From Hirundichthys speculiger (lineage: Eukaryota; Chordata; Actinopteri; Beloniformes; Exocoetidae), in NCBI GenBank assembly GCA_018398805.1, contig JAGFBZ010002038.1, positions 1-64,000 of the forward strand: a DNA stretch of 64,000 nt, written 5' to 3'. The notes under the pieces are model-generated. The model was given only the letters and a program-made list of their open reading frames with translations, searched no databases and was not told where the DNA came from. Positions 20,746 to 32,489 of the stretch are shown here, in pieces. A program made the position numbers and the translations under genes. The stretch's first letter is position 1. Every line of letters begins with the position of its first letter.

Positions 20746-21210
20746 GTACGATTACACCAACAACGGCGATACACGGCCTTCGAAAGAGGAAGAAGAGTTA
20801 CAAACACTCAGCCTTTTTCATGAAATATGAGCAGAGCAGATTTTGTGTGTAAAAGGTGAGCAAAGCAAAGTTTCAGTCTACATGAAACTGTTAGTAGTTA
20901 AGAACTTTTTGCATCTATGAACAAAATCTCCTCCTGCCTCAGACTATGAGCAGCACTTCTTTAAATGAGGAGAACATAAATATTACTGTCAGTCAGTCTC
21001 TGTTATTCTCACTACATGCAGAGACTTTTAAACTATGTCTTTTTTTGTATTTAAACATGATAATACCCATGAAATATAACCCGTTTATCTTAATTGATCG
21101 GTTGTTTAGCACAGCCTTTCTCAACCAGGGGTGTCGCGGCACACTAGGGTGTCCTCTGACTGCTTCAGGGGTGTCGTGAAAAAAAACGACCTATTCTGAC
21201 ATTTCATATA

Positions 21211-21977
21211 CAGTGGTACCTCTACTTATGAACGTTTCAACATACGAAATTTTCAGGTTACGAAATGCCTCAACGGGAAAAATATTGCCTCTAGTTACGA
21301 AAGAAATTTCAGGATACGAAAGGCAAAAATACAGTAGCGCTGCTACTCGCAGCTCCATGGGTTTACCGAACGTAAACATAGCTGTCGGCTCTGTATCTCG
21401 GTTTAAAAGCGGTGCGTTCGAGCTGCTCTGCCATTGGCTATCGCTTAGCATCTTCCTGGCATCCCATTGGCTAGGAGGGCCCCTTGTCTGTATGAGCGTA
21501 ACCCAGCAACCCAGGTAAACAAACAATTTTTACCCCCGCCATGGAGGTTATGTTTTTGCCAGCGTTTATCTGTCTGTTTGTCTGTCTATTTTCAAATTAA
21601 CTCTAAAAGTTATGGATGGATTTTGATGAAATTTTCAGGAGTTGTCAGAAATGTGAAAAGGAAGAACTGATTTCATTTTGGGTGTGATCCGGAAGAAATC
21701 CTGGATTCTGGATCACTTTCAAATTTTTTGATAATTGTTGCACTTAGCGGAGGTCTGCGCTCTCTGAGTGCTTTTCTAGTTCTAACATGTATTTCTTACA
21801 GGTTTTTATTTAATTTCATGTATTATTTATAATTTATGAAAAAAAAATATGTTTGAATTTTGTGGGGTTTGGATCGGATTAGGGCATTTACATGTAAAAC
21901 GCGTCTCTATTTACGAAATTTTCAGGTTACGAAACTACTTCCAGAACCAATTAATTTCGTAAGTAGAGGTACCACTG
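21211..21977. mobile_element. Tc1/mariner MITE nested in the hAT element
   Basis: Ends CAGTGGTACCTCTACTTATG and CGTAAGTAGAGGTACCACTG, flanked by TA on each side. Subterminal TTACGAAATTTTCAGG motifs occur at both ends. It is itself interrupted at 21525-21781. Confidence 0.85.
21525..21781 (+). mobile_element. third-level nested DNA element
   Basis: Runs from CCCCCGCCATGGAGGTTATG to GAGTGCTTTTCTAGT and contains AAAGTTATGGATGGATTTTG and GTGATCCGGAAGAAATCC. It is homologous (inverted) to 17673-18440. It sits inside the mariner MITE, which sits inside the hAT element. Confidence 0.7.
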
Positions 21978-22734
21978 TATAAATATATGAATGAATACAT
22001 AAATACATACTTTTTGCCTATGAATGAATGAAAAAAAAAAATAAGATACATAATTGGACATGAAATGAATAATAAAAATATGTCTCACATGCCCATTTCC
22101 CAATGTTAACAACGTCAGTAAGGGGTCAGGGTAAGGTCAACGTGACTGCCCAGTTAGCTTATGTCGTAATATCATTTAACCGCTGGAATTTTATTTCACA
22201 GATAGCAAAGAGAACTTTTTAGCAGCATCATGGATGGTTTTCTAAAAAGAAAAGCCCCACAGGAACAGAACATCACAGAGGAGCCGACTTCTTCATCAAG
22301 CCTTCATCCACCAGCTCTGAATCTGCTCCATAGGTACCAAAGCTAGCTGCTAGCAACTACCAAAGGTAGTTGCTAGCGATAAGGCTAAAAAGAGGCTAAA
22401 AAGAGGCAATACAAGGATGATGGATGGAAGCAAGCACATCACGGATGAAAAGAAGCTTTCCTGCTGAGGCCTACTCTGGTGCAGTTATCCTGTTCAGGTT
22501 ATTTAAACAAAATAAATGGGATGTATGCATTTACAGTCGGAGCGATGCAGTGTGGTTATGGATTATATTTTACTCTGGGGTGTCGTGAGATTTTTTTCAC
22601 TTTTGAAAGGTGTCGTGACTGAAAAAAGGTTAAGAAAGGCTGGTTTTGCATATTTAAGTTTCACTCTGTGTCAGTGGGCCGTGAGAGCGTGCACGCTTCA
22701 AACTGAGACTCAGTCCTCATAAGGACACACAGCA

Positions 22735-23110
22735 AAGCAGGTTTATTTTTACAGCACATTTCATGCACAAAGGCAGCTGGTTTACAAAGGCATTAAGAAA
22801 ATAATTTAAAAAATAAATTTGTTTAATAATTAGAAAAAAAACAGCAAAAAAATTACAACAACAGAGAAAAGAATATTAATAATGTATAATAAAAAGAGGG
22901 TGCTGATCTGTTTACAAAAGTTTCTAAAAGTGAAAAATGAAGCTGTTTTAATTTAAAGCATTTGAAAAAAGTAAGGTCTTTAATTTGGTTTTAATGATTT
23001 CTACATTTGAATCATTTGATTCCAGCAGAGGGCAGAAGAATGACAGAAAGACATTAAAACTTGTTTTATTTGAACTCTTGTGTGTTTTTTAATAACCAGA
23101 AGAGTCAAAG
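22735..23110. repeat. dispersed repeat end, family uncertain
   Basis: Begins CAGGTTTATTTTTACAGCAC followed by ATTTCATGCACAAAGGC, a common fish LINE/SINE terminus, then AT-rich decayed sequence. Confidence 0.4.
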
Positions 23111-23606
23111 GCTGTTAAATCTTCTTTGTCGGGAGAAAGACTTCCTGGAACCTGAACTGAAGACCAACCATCTCAACCAAAGCAATATTTCTGTTTTCTG
23201 TCACTGATTTCTAAAATAACTTCCTGTGTGCTGAAACTTTCATACACTAGTATCAAAAAAAAGTTCAGGAATCACGTATTGGGTATCGAAAGCAAGATAT
23301 CGATGTTGGTATTGATGTCAAAACATTTTAAACAACAGCCAACCTTAGTTTAGAGTCTAGAGTTCATATGCTGACTTCTGGAGTCATAAAGAAGAATCAG
23401 GATAAAACTATGTGATTATTGGTGCGTTATTGGTGTAATACTGAACAAAAGGGATGTCATTATTTTCAGCAGTTGAGATACAGGTATTTTATCAGAACAG
23501 CTCCAATGGAAACCCCTTTAATGAAGCCCCTGTTGGGGTTTTAGTTCTTAGATTAATGTTTAATTAAAGATTAAACATTAACATCTGACCCTCTTCCTCT
23601 TTCCAG

Positions 23607-23656
23607 GTTGGAGCCTGCTGGGAAACGGTGGCTAAAACCAGGAGGTCTGAGGAAGT
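23607..23656 (+). CDS. NLR linker exon between LRR and B30.2
   Basis: A 50-nt exon between the acceptor CTTTCCAG (ending 23606) and the donor GTAAGT (23657). It reads RLEPAGKRWLKPGGLRK, the standard linker in fish NLRs with a C-terminal B30.2. The phases join both neighbours without a break. Confidence 0.85.
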
Positions 23657-23745
23657 GTAAGTGTGTTCAACCATCTTCATAATGTCTCGCCACTCGTTCG
23701 TGAGTCCTTCAGGGGTTCACAGGTTGTGTTTGTTCTCTCCATCAG

Positions 23746-24269
23746 ATTCCTGTGAACTCACCGTCGACACAAACACTGTACACAATCGCATCAAACTGTC
23801 TGACAACAACCGGAAGATGAGGCGTGTGGGCGAGCATCAGTCATATCCTGATCATCCGGACAGATTTGACGATCACCCTCAGCTGCTGTGTAGCGATGGT
23901 CTGACCGGTCGCTGTTACTGGGAGGTCCAGTGGAGAGGAGATGTTTCCGTATCAGTGAGCTACAGAGGAATCAGCAGGAGAGGAGACAGGAAGGACTGTG
24001 TGTTTGGAGAGAACAGGCAGTCCTGGAGTCTGGTGATTGATGACGGTCGGTACTCCGTCTGTCATGATAACAGCAGATCATCGTCCTCTGCCTCGGTCTC
24101 TGACAGAGTAGCAGTGTACGTGGACTGTCCTGCTGGAGCTCTGTCCTTCTATCAGGTCGTCCCTGATGGACTGAAACACATCCACACCTTCAACACCACT
24201 TTCACTGAACCTCTCTACCCTGGATTTGTGTTCTGGCCTGGTTCTTCAGTGTCACTGTGTCAAGTTTAG
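23746..24269 (+). CDS. NLR last exon: B30.2 (PRY-SPRY) domain
   Basis: The acceptor CTCCATCAG ends at 23745 and the stop TAG is at 24267-24269. The PRY part reads CELTVDTNTVHNRIKLSDNN then YPDHPDRFDDHPQLLC. The SPRY part reads LTGRCYWEVQWRGDVSVSVS, CVFGENRQSWSLV and LSFYQVVPDGLKHIHTFNTT, ending FVFWPGSSVSLCQV. The domain is complete and in frame. In fish NLRs and TRIMs it binds ligands, and in many family members it is the fast-evolving recognition module. That this exon is clean while the NACHT exon is not is worth noting. Confidence 0.92.
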
Positions 24270-24389
24270 TCTGAAGAGAGTCCTCCTGTCAGAGAAAATC
24301 ACTGTTATGTGCAAAAGATGAACCCTTCCTTTTAATCCTAGCTTTTTTATTTTATTTTATTTTATTTTATTTAAATTGTTTTTTGTAAA

Positions 24390-25745
24390 AACTACTCCAT
24401 GGCTTCCATGGGGATATCATGAAATTCCCATGCCAGCTGAGTGATGTCATCTCTCGAGCATGTCTTGAGGCAATCTTGGTGCCTCCAGATGAACCACCTC
24501 AGCCAGCTCCTCTGGATGTGGAGGAGCAGTGACTCTACTCCAAGGGCCCGATCTTCAACCAGATCAGCTATAGCTGCTATTTAGGGATAACGTGTGGCGG
24601 GAGACGCGTCCCCCCCAAAAAACGTGATCTTCCACCCTTGCTGTATCCTCTTTCCCACCTGCGCTACCCGCTATAGTATACATGGGAGTGGTAAGGGCGT
24701 TCCACCTGTTAAACCAATCAGTGCGTCAGCAGCCATTGCCTTTAAGAGCAGGTTGCGCTACCCACAACCTACTTTCCCAAATCCGTCATGGAGGGAGGAC
24801 AGGCACAGCACTTCTCTGAAGATGAGATAAAGCAGCTCGTGCATGAGGTGAAGGCTGCAGATGTTTTAAGCATTAACAGACAGGAACATGAAACCAATGC
24901 ATTCAAACCAGCGGTCAGCTGTTCCGTGTTTTCACCTCTCCTGATATAAGTTTCTGTCAAAACTGGAATTCAGGTTTGATTGGTTTAATTTGAGAGGTAG
25001 AGCTGTTTGTGCACGTCCACATGTGACCAGGTGGACGCGCATTGAAACTATTTGGGCGCGCCTTGTACTAGCCAACATGGGTTGCGGGTAGTCGGACCAC
25101 CCGTAATGATTTTTCCTAAACCTGTGATGGTACGATACCAAGTTTGAGGAAAAGGCAAAAGACACGCCCATTGACAGACTTACAAAGTCTGACAGACTGT
25201 GTAAGAGTCGGCAAAATTTGTCACGGTTATAGTGGGCGGAAGATGGCATTGAGGGTTAGTGAAGGTTGCTATACACGCAATTTGAGGGTAGCGGCTAGTG
25301 GTAACGGGTAAGGGTAAGGGTACAATCAGGGCCCAAGTTTCTGAACTTCTCCTCATCTCTATGGGAGAGTCCACTCACCCTGCAGAGGAGAATAATTTTA
25401 GTCGTTGTATCCTCAGTCTTGTTCTTCTGGTGACTACCTACAGTTGGTGACCACAGATGAGGGTAGCAAGTCACAGCACACCAGCACTGAGTCCAGACGC
25501 TGTACAAATCCACCTGCCGATCTCCTGCTTCATTCTTCAACAAGACCCCAAGATACATAAACTCCACTAGAGAAGGAACCAGTCCCGCCCTGTAGAGGAC
25601 ATCCACCCATTCCTGACTGAGAACCATGCTGATTATCATCCCTGCTGCTTCACACTCAGCTGTGAACCGCATCCCCACTCGATGATCCCAGCAGGACCAC
25701 ATCATCTGTAAAAAGCAGGGACCTAATCCTAAAGTCTTTAACATG
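24390..25745 (-). mobile_element. RTE/Rex3-like LINE, split by Harbinger-like copy 2
   Basis: Minus-strand LINE C-terminal region: CAGCTCCTCTGGATGTGGAG at about 24505, resuming at 25335 with TTTCTGAACTTCTCCTCATC. Translated fragments include LVPSLVEFMYLGVLL and NEAGDRQVDLYSVW, matching the EEFKYLGVL...REIDRRIG segment of these elements. Frames are broken. Confidence 0.75.
24544..25334. mobile_element. PIF/Harbinger-like element (copy 2)
   Basis: Ends GGGCCCGATCTTCAACC and TACAATCAGGGCCC. The body shares CAATCAGTGCGTCAGCAG, GCGCTACCCGCTA and GTCCACATGTGACCAGGTGG with the copies at 17199 and 48378. At 24787 the plus strand reads MEGGQAQHFSEDEIKQLVHE, resembling the start of the Myb-like accessory protein of Harbinger elements, then decays. 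Confidence 0.7.
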
Positions 25746-26076
25746 ACAGGTGTTCTGCAGTCTTGCTCGGCATATTCCTCTGACTCGTAATACTCATTCG
25801 TTCCATTTCAACCATCTTTGTAATCTGCATGAACGTTTATTTTGGCTTCTGATGCAGCAGTGGTGGTCTCTAACTCCAACTGTTCTTTGTGTGTCTTTAA
25901 GCATTCAAGGAACAGTTCTATCTCAGTACACTGTTTTTCTATAAGAAGGTAGCGTGTGCTAAAATTTCTTCACGCTCTGCCTCCAGCTTTAGGTGAGCTG
26001 AACTTGTATTGGACACCTGTGATGAGCAACTGAACACTGAGCTGGTTTTCCTGATATATAATCCCTGATGAGAATA

Positions 26077-26855
26077 CACTCACTGGCCGCTTTATTAGAT
26101 CCACCTTGCTAGTACCGGGTTGGACCCCCTTTGTGCTTCAGAACTGTCTTAATCCTTCATGTCATAGATTCAACAAGGTATTGGAAACAGAGTTTGGTCC
26201 ATATTGACATGACAGCATGACAGGTTTGTCGGCTGCACATCCCAAAGCTGCTCTACTGGACTGAGATCTGGTGACTGTGGAGGCCATTTGAGTCCAGTGA
26301 ACTCATTGTCATGTTCAAGAAACCAGTCTGAGATGATTGGAGCTTTCTGACATGACACGTTATCCTGCTGGAAGCAGCCATCAGAAGATGGTCCACTGTG
26401 GTCATAAAGGGATGGACATGGTCAGCAACAATGAACCGTTGATACCAGGCAGGATGGATCCAAGCTTTCATGTTCTTGATGCCAAATTCTGACTCTACCA
26501 TCCGAATCTTGCAGCAGAAATCGAGACTCATCAGACCAGACAATGTTTCTCCAGTCTTCTATTGTCCAGTTTTGGTGAGTTCTTAGCTGACAGCAGTGAC
26601 ACTGGTGTGGTCTTCTGCTGCTGTAGTCCATCTGCCTCAAGGTTGGACCTGCTGTGCGTTCAGAGATGCTCTTCTGCAGACCTCGGTTGTATCTAGTGGT
26701 TATTTGAGTTATAGTTGTCTTTCTATCAGCTTGAACCAGTCTGGTCATTCTCCTCTGACCTCTGGCATCAACGGGGTATTTGTTCCCACAGAACTGCTGC
26801 TCACTGGATATTTTATTTTTTCGGACCGTTCTCTGTAAACCCTGGAGATGGTGGG
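26077..26855 (-). mobile_element. Tc1-like transposon, truncated, dead transposase
   Basis: Begins at TA (26075) with CACTCACTGGCCGCTTTATT. Minus-strand fragments of a Tc1 transposase are clear: MTRLVQADRKTTITQITTRY, AHQNW-like HQNWTIEDWRNIVWSDESRF, ADHVHPFMTTV and EHDNEFTGLKWPPQSPDLSP. They lie in different frames with internal deletions, and the left terminal repeat is missing. Confidence 0.9.
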
Positions 26856-26869
26856 AAAGTGGGGTAAAT

Positions 26870-28530
26870 ACTTACATCTTTAAAGAAAGGGGTTATATAG
26901 TGGAGAGTCTGCTTTTGCTTTTCTTTTTTCGTACGACGTGCTTACAGATTCCAGCTTTATGTGCATATTTGTGTGTATAAAAGCATATTTGTAGGTATTT
27001 GTACATAAAGGTGTGATGTAACATTTGTCTACTTCATTACATTTTTTCCTTTTTTTAAATCCCCCCTTTTTTGTATGTATGTATTAACTCTACCTACGAT
27101 TATTTCTTCAGTATATCTATATTTATTCTTTTTAAAAATTTTTTTATAACTTTTTTATTTATTTATGAATGGTATAGTTAGCACATCTGTAGTTACGGCA
27201 GACAGGTTCTGTACATGAGAGTATGTTTATTATTAACAACTGATGAGGAATCAGCAGTTAGTGATGATGGGGTGAGTTCATTTAAGAGGGGGGTTGGGGG
27301 GTCGGACGTCCGCTGGGAGTCTAATAATTTTGTATTACCATGCTCTGTTAATTACAAAAAAGATGATTTGTGATGCTAATTAACATCATTTTCCATTCAT
27401 TCTGATTAAGTCAGTCCAAGCATCCTCATATCTGAAGCCGGATGCAGAAAGCATTACGGTCCAATATTACAGTGACTTTGTTTCAGAGGGAACAACTTAG
27501 GACATCAGCGTGACGTCAAGTCCCACAAGCAGCAGTTCAGACGGTTTCAGGGAACTCCACCTGTTCTGCACCCAAAGGTTTTAAGTGACAGATCATGTGA
27601 CGGCTGAGATGGGGTCAGCTTAAAAGACGTATATTTACAGCGCTGCCACTCCATGGCTGTTTAGCAACCTACGGGACTTGATCTTGATGTTCATTGAAAT
27701 TCACCTGTTGTTGATAGTTTTTATTGTTGTTGTTTTTTTTTTAATTATAGATAATAAAACTTAATATAAAAGTCCTTTGAATGTGTGTGAAAATAAAAAA
27801 ATATAAGCACCATATTTCATATTTAAACTAAAAATGATTATGCTTTGTTAGGTCTTTGTTCATAGCTCAGAAGTCAAGAGCAGTAATGACCCAGTGGTTT
27901 ATTTTAATGTTACCTTAAGTACATAAATTACTCATTCCCTTATAAGTTCCCCTGTACAGTTGTCATGGAAGTGAAATCTAGCTTTAGCCAGACTGGAAGT
28001 TTATATATTTCTGTTGTAAAGTTTGACATAATGGCAGGGAGGTCAGTTCTGGTTGTGTTTTTGCAAACAGGACAGTATCTGCACCTTCTTCTTGTTCATC
28101 ATGTCTGCGGGAACAGAACCAGAATCTGCTCTTAGACCAGTTGGCAGGACCACAAAACAACACCGTTGCTCTCATACCTCCTGCCAATGTGATGAGCGAT
28201 GCCTCAGCTGGCGGAGCACATCTGCGTTTGAATCCCAAGCTGAAGAGGAGAAGGCCTGGGGGAGTCCGTCTGCCCTTCATCGTCACTTTTACGGCAGCTT
28301 TTATTTTGAAATCCCTCTCCGAAGCTTGCTGAGCTGTCACTCAGAGAGCAGACAGATGTCGCCTCGGGTGTTGGAGGTGTTGATAACTTACTGAACAGAC
28401 TGGAGACTGGGAGGAACATCAGTGCCCGACCATCAGCGTCGATCTGCAGCTGCACCAGGGGACACGGTGAGGACACGAATCCACTGGACAACCATCTACA
28501 GGGAATGCTATCTAATTTATTTATAACTAT
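26870..28530. other. no gene seen; one dispersed repeat
   Basis: Nothing coding is convincing. The stretch 27955-28045 (CAGTTGTCATGGAAGTGAAA, then TTTATATATTTCTGTTGTAA) recurs in diverged form at about 33053-33190 and 45290-45435, so it is part of an unnamed dispersed repeat. At 28530-28562 there is a GAATT-repeat target tail typical of a LINE end. Confidence 0.5.
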
Positions 28531-28629
28531 ATAAATAAAATTGAATTGAATTGAATTGAATGTCATCTAGCATCCAGGCCCAACTCCAACTCCATGGAGA
28601 AGTAACCAACGTTCTGGGAGGCCAAGAAC

Positions 28630-28990
28630 CGAAACATCCATCCATCCATCCATCATCTTCCTCTTATCCAGGTTAGGGGTTGTGGGGCCAATAGTCTAAG
28701 TCCCTCTCTCTAGACACCTCATAAAGGAGGACACCAAGGCCTTCCCAAGCAAGCTGAGAGATGTAATCTCCCCAGCATGTCCTGGGCCTGCCTTGGGGCC
28801 TCCTACCAGCTGAACAACCCTGAAACACCTCTCCCAGGGAGCCGTCCAGGGGGCATCTTAACCAGATGAACTACCTCAACTGGGTCCTCTTCATGTGAAG
28901 GAGTATCAACTTTCTCCTCTGTGTAAGGGAGAGTCCAGCCACCCTACGAAGAAAACTTATTTCTGTACCGAAACAGAACAACTGATCTCT
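28630..28990 (-). mobile_element. RTE/Rex3-like LINE 3' fragment
   Basis: Begins with (ATCC)n at 28640 and CCTCTTATCCAGGTTAGG. The minus strand near 28990-28880 reads SFLRRVAGLSLTQ and LILLHMKRTQLR, the conserved C-terminal motif of these LINEs. Confidence 0.75.
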
Positions 28991-29214
28991 GCTGGTCTTT
29001 GTCCGAAACCCAATATTTATGGAATCTGACCACAAATCAGTTTCCAATAATGTAAACTTATGAAGTTTGTGAAATACCCCCAGAAGAGTAGGAATGCGCC
29101 TCTCCTGCAGCAAAAGCTCATTCCAACGTTGACAGTCCTGAAATGGTCCAAACTGTAAGATAAGATCAGAAATATTAGCTCACCTTCAGTTTTTCTCTGC
29201 AGGAGCATCTGATT

Positions 29215-29560
29215 CAATTCAGTTCAGTTCAACTTTATTTGTATAACGATTATTTCCATACAAATTGTCTCTCGGTGTTTTTCACAGACTCAGAGCGCGA
29301 ACCTCTGAGCAAAAACCATGACTAATATTAATAAGTCTTAGTTGAAAAGAAAGTTAAAAAAAAAAAAAAAAAAAAAAAAAACCTTCCCATGTGGGAGAAA
29401 AACCTTTTAGCCAAACAATGACAACAAAAAAAAACTCTTTAAAAAGGAAGAAACCTGGAGGGAGGACCTTCCTGTCGAAGTAAAGGAAGAAAAGAAGAGG
29501 GAGACAGAACAAAGAGGACAGACAGCAGAAAGAGGAGAGGAGAGACACAAATATATTGAC
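29215..29560. repeat. dispersed repeat end with poly-A stretch
   Basis: Starts TTCAGTTCAGTTCAACTTTA then TTTGTATAAC, and holds an A26 run at 29356-29381. The sequence after it (AACCTGGAGGGAGGACC) is repeat-like. No gene. Confidence 0.4.
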
Positions 29561-29645
29561 AAGCCAACATCAAGCCGGTATCTTAGAAATACACAATCTT
29601 TGCTCTGATGTCATAATTCTTGAAGTAATCTAGATTTGTGAGATA

Positions 29646-30139
29646 CAGTGATCCCTTATTTTTCGTGGTTAATGGGGAACGGCGCCCCCCCGTGAAAACC
29701 AAAATCCGCGAACGGGAGCCGGAGCCCCCCGAGCCTAAATAATATATTTAAAATATGTTTAAAAACTGCAAAAAAGTAGTGAGTCACTGCCAGCGACTCC
29801 TGGCACTGCAGGAACTTGTAACATCACACAGGTTGTATTGTTGGGCTCTTGTCGGTTAACAGAGAATGTAAATCTATACACGCTGGGCTGCTGTTGATGC
29901 TCACTACATTTTTCATCTAACCCCGTTTTCTTCTACCGTCCCACGACACACACACTACATTACCCATAAGGCCACCTTCTTTAAGGGGCCAGGCTGGCTC
30001 ACAGCATTTCTTTGCTGTGAGAGAACGCGCACAACATACGGTGATGTTTCCGTGATTTTTTTCTTGATTTTTTTATTATATTATATATTTCTGAAAAATC
30101 CGCAAATAACTAAAAGCGCAAATTGGCAAGGGATCACTG
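29646..30139. mobile_element. mariner-like MITE, 494 bp
   Basis: Ends CAGTGATCCCTTATTTTTCG and GGCAAGGGATCACTG, flanked by TA on both sides. The inner motifs AAAATCCGCGAAC and GAAAAATCCGCAAAT are inverted partners. No coding. Confidence 0.85.
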
Positions 30140-30144
30140 TACTT

Positions 30145-31836
30145 ACTGTAGGTGTCAATCATTCAAGCCCACCAAACTGTTCCTGAGGTATCACAGCTCA
30201 GCAACTGTTCCACACTGAAGACGTCAGCTGACAGAAACAAACCCAAAAACAATTCTCTTTAAAAACAACAAATACATTTAGTGACATATACATAAAATAA
30301 AACTAGTTTTATGGTTTGGTACTACTTATGACTAAATCTACAACAAATCTGTCTAAACATCCATTAAATGGTTAGATGTACTAAAATGGATTTCTGGAGT
30401 GTTTTGATTTTCATCACATGAATCCAAAAAGATATGACCTCTGAAACATCTTACATCTTCATTTACTCTGTCCTGCTTATATCTATACTTTATTTTAGGT
30501 GTAGATATGAGATACTACATTTATTCAAATACACCTTGTGGTTGCTAAGATATACTAATTTTAAATTTTAAACAGAAACCCTAGAAAATGGCCTTGTTAG
30601 GAAGGTCAAACACAGCATTTTTCCTTTTGTTTAAGCCAGTTTATTTTCTTCTTTTTTTTTTGATTGAGGATGGAGATTTAGATGGTGTTCTGGGGTCAGT
30701 CTCCACCCTGCGGTCCATGACCTGGGACCAGACTGCATCAGGTCGTCTGGTTGTTTCACAGTGTTGCCTTCACTGACTCAAGGTTGTCTGGGAAGTTTCT
30801 TCTGTCTTTGTCTCTATCGTAATATCACTCACCTGGAGTTTTAAAGAGGAATCAACTAAGAAAACATTGCTATAATCCTAAGAGCTCCTGAAAGTGAGGT
30901 TGTCTGGGACATGATGCTGCTCTGGGTGTTTGAAAACATCTGGAGGCTCATACATTTGTGTCCCCCCAACATCTGGTTGCCATCACAGCTGTCACTGCCT
31001 CATCTGCTAGCTTATCTCCGGGGGGGTAATGAAGACGAGACATGCCTTCCCTGCTGTTTGACTTTCAGGAGGGGAAGTCAGAGGAAATGTGATCTGCAGG
31101 ATGTAGCTGTCCCTGAGGTTTCAGAGAGCCAAGGTCCAATAAGAATCTGAAACTGGACACCGGTGTCCTGTTGGTCAGGAAGAAGACGATCTCCCTTCAC
31201 TGACGCATCTATGACACGTCTCTGTTAAAGCTTCCTGTCCTGAGTCTGAGGTTCTGGAGGACCCAGCTCTCATAAATGTGGTCCACTTCAGACTGGTAGA
31301 CGGGTTTCTACTGTACAAGGAGTTTAGGTCCACTTCAGACTGGATCAGACTGCTTTCAGGTGTGTTCCAGATGACATTCTTACATCTTTGACCCTACTTC
31401 CAACCAGACCTTAGTGTCTTCCGCTTCATCTCAGACTGGACCTGAATTTGGTCTGTTAACCTACTCCTAAGAAGCACCCTTGGTACGGAAGACCGGTGAT
31501 ACACAGACCATTCCCTCAGTTGCAACCCAGTAGCTGATGTGTCTTGGGCTTCATTTTGGTCTAGAACTGAATTTTCTTACCCAGGTTTTGCAGTTCCCAA
31601 GTCCATTTCAGAAAGATTCCACCATATTGATCAAACCAAACATGGGTCAACTTTGGATTCCATGTGACACCCATTTCAGACTGGATCCAACTGGATCCAA
31701 CAATACTAGTTTACATTCCTGGACTAAACCTTTTTAGAATGGGTTTGATCTCTTAGCGGTGATTTCAGACTGGTTCTTCCTGTGTAGCGGAGGCTCTACT
31801 ATTCTTTTTGGATGTGGTACTCTTGTCTTACATCTA
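30145..31836. other. no gene seen
   Basis: About 1.7 kb of unique-looking sequence with only short chance frames and no splice-consistent exon. Confidence 0.5.
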
Positions 31837-32483
31837 CACTATACTGCCAAAAGAGTTTGCTCACCTGTTTTGACTCTCATATGAGTTTTAGTTCATCTCA
31901 TTCCTAATCAATATGATGTGGCTCCACCCTTTGCAGCTAGAACAGCTTCAACTCTTCTGGGAAGGCTGTCCACGAGGTTTAGGAGTGTGTTTATGGGGAT
32001 TTTTGTCCATTCTTATAGAAGAACATTTGTGAGGTCAAACACTGATGTTGGACCAGAAGGTCTGGTTCTCAGTCTCTGCTCTAATTCATCCCAAAGGTCT
32101 TCTATCAGGTTGAGATCAGGACTCTGTGCAGGCCAGTCAAGTTCATCCACCAGACTCTTCCATCCATGTCTTCATGGACCTGCTTTGTGCACTGGTGCAC
32201 AGTCATGTTGAAGAGGAAGGGTCCAGCTCCAAACTGGTCCCACAAAGTTGGGATCATGGAATTGTCCAAAATGTCTTGGTCTGCTGAAGCATTCAGAGTT
32301 CCTTTAACTGAAACTAAGGGGCCAAGCCCAGCTCCTGAGATCGACCCATTCTTTCACAAATGTTTGTAGAAACAGTCTGCATGTCTAGGTGATTCATTTT
32401 ATACACCTGTGGACATGGACGTGATTGGAACACCTGATTCTGATCATTTGGATGGGTGAGCAAATACTTTTGGCAATATAGTG
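31837..32483. mobile_element. internally deleted Tc1-like transposon, 647 bp
   Basis: TA-flanked inverted ends: CACTATACTGCCAAAAGAGT and TACTTTTGGCAATATAGTG. The left part (GCTTCAACTCTTCTGGGAAG, GACTCTGTGCAGGCCAGTCA) and right part (GAAACAGTCTGCATG) match a common fish Tc1 family, but the transposase centre is deleted near 32322. A second, shredded copy of the same family is at 59327-59742. Confidence 0.85.
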
Positions 32484-32489
32484 TATTTT

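Larger units (their letters stand above)
21112..22642 (+). mobile_element. hAT (Charlie/ZBED-like) element, 1531 bp, with nested inserts
   Basis: Ends CAGCCTTTCTCAACC and GGTTAAGAAAGGCTG are inverted repeats. Flanking 8-mers GTTTAGCA (21104-21111) and GTTTTGCA (22643-22650) match at 7 of 8. At 22230 a plus-strand frame starts MDGFLKRKAPQEQNITEEP, resembling the first residues of Charlie/ZBED5-type hAT transposases. A mariner MITE (21211-21977) has inserted in it. It lies in the NLR intron after LRR exon 2. Confidence 0.8.

Noticed and set aside
28053..28566. Overlapping frames on both strands near 28.1-28.5 kb
   Set aside because: No splice sites, no homology by eye, and next to a LINE-type GAATT tail; more likely repeat-derived.
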